Source: CALZFJ01 sp964459845
GTDB lineage: Bacteria > Bacteroidota > Bacteroidia > Bacteroidales > Muribaculaceae
Reading direction: 5' to 3'
Assembly (NCBI GenBank): GCA_964459845.1
Contig: CAYWOC010000003.1
Coordinates: forward strand, 1 to 64,000
DNA length: 64,000 nucleotides
A program made the position numbers and the translations under genes. Positions 63,824 through 64,000 of this stretch are shown piece after piece. The first letter of the stretch is position 1; every line of letters starts with the position of its first letter. The notes below the pieces were generated by a model. It saw only the letters and a program-made list of their open reading frames with translations. It was not told the origin of the DNA and did no database searches.

Positions 63824-64000
63824 TCACTTCACCGCTATCTTTGTGGCACGGCTGCCGGTGCGCACTATGTACAGCCCCGACGGCAGCGGAATCTCCGTCT
63901 TGCCGTCGGCAATGCCGGTTGCCGCCTGTCGCCCGTCGGCTGAATACACGGCGTAGCCCACGCCGTCGCCCTCAATCACGGCAGCTCCCTCTGTGCCATA
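63824..64000 (-). CDS. 3' end of a secreted protein with T9SS-like C-terminal domain (partial)
   Basis: The last 58 codons of a gene entering from beyond the right edge encode AVYSADGRQAATG, then GLYIVRTGSRATKIAVK and stop, the pattern of a T9SS type A sorting-like tail. Its DNA is clearly richer in G+C than the rest of the window, with GC-ending codons. The product upstream is unknown. Confidence 0.75.
   Translation of the reverse strand, partial: YGTEGAAVIEGDGVGYAVYSADGRQAATGIADGKTEIPLPSGLYIVRTGSRATKIAVK

Overview
The window looks like a chromosome segment of a gut-type Bacteroidales bacterium, probably of the Muribaculaceae/Bacteroides branch. Evidence: Bacteroidetes promoters (TTTG or TTG about 20 nt before TAnnTTTG) precede several genes; start sites rarely carry Shine-Dalgarno motifs; three proteins end in type IX secretion-like beta-sandwich tails; and the gene content (long PPi-dependent phosphofructokinase, NCS2 purine permease, ECF sigma factor, asparaginyl-tRNA synthetase, subclass A2-like beta-lactamase) fits that group. 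I see no rRNA operon, insertion sequence, prophage or CRISPR array. Family assignments come from motif recognition, not database searches.

Layout. 1-8.2 kb: M23/LysM peptidase, ndk, recG, ispD, lpxH-like and SufT-like genes on the minus strand, then two paralogous small outer-membrane barrels on the plus strand. 8.2-15.3 kb: priA (+), a VanX-type dipeptidase (-), then pyrB-pyrI-flavin reductase-glyA (-) behind a leader holding a candidate attenuator, and a tRNA-Val. 15.5-17.7 kb: GNAT-AraC-GyrI-like cluster (+). 17.8-23.8 kb: alaS (-), a MerR regulator (+), glycosyltransferase, small barrel and an orphan ATP-grasp-like protein (-). 23.9-28.6 kb: ECF sigma factor, a probable membrane anti-sigma partner, a heptad-repeat exported protein and a TonB-receptor-like barrel (+). 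28.7-31.1 kb: tRNA-Arg, PfkB kinase and NCS2 permease. 31.2-35.7 kb: asnS, a pseudouridine synthase with a long RQGGY-repeat arm, and purB (-). 36-38.4 kb: a secreted protein bracketed by two identical tRNA-Val genes. 38.7-46.4 kb: a hemerythrin/LuxR pair (+) facing the six-gene run sppA-lpxK-punA-thiL-mlaE-mlaF (-). 46.7-57 kb: a CapD-type nucleotide-sugar dehydratase (+), a CTAT microsatellite, PFP, M16 peptidase, kdsB, NfeD-like, flippase-like and GH57 genes (-). 57-64 kb: an accessory-looking stretch with a class A beta-lactamase, small unknown genes, mnmE, a NUC1 endonuclease, a flavodoxin-fold oxidoreductase, a deletion scar between an AraC and a TolC remnant, and the GC-rich 3' end of a secreted protein leaving the window.

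Most genes are housekeeping: pyrimidine, purine and one-carbon metabolism, replication restart, lipid A/KDO and phospholipid transport, and tRNA charging and modification. The least ordinary signals are non-coding. A roughly 75-bp element bounded by TATCTTTGCA occurs five times at four loci, always upstream of a gene and always in the same orientation to it. There are also a candidate pyrBI attenuator with a 32-codon leader ORF and two promoter-to-terminator transcription units of about 90-110 nt that contain no gene. No clearly new multi-gene system could be established from sequence alone.
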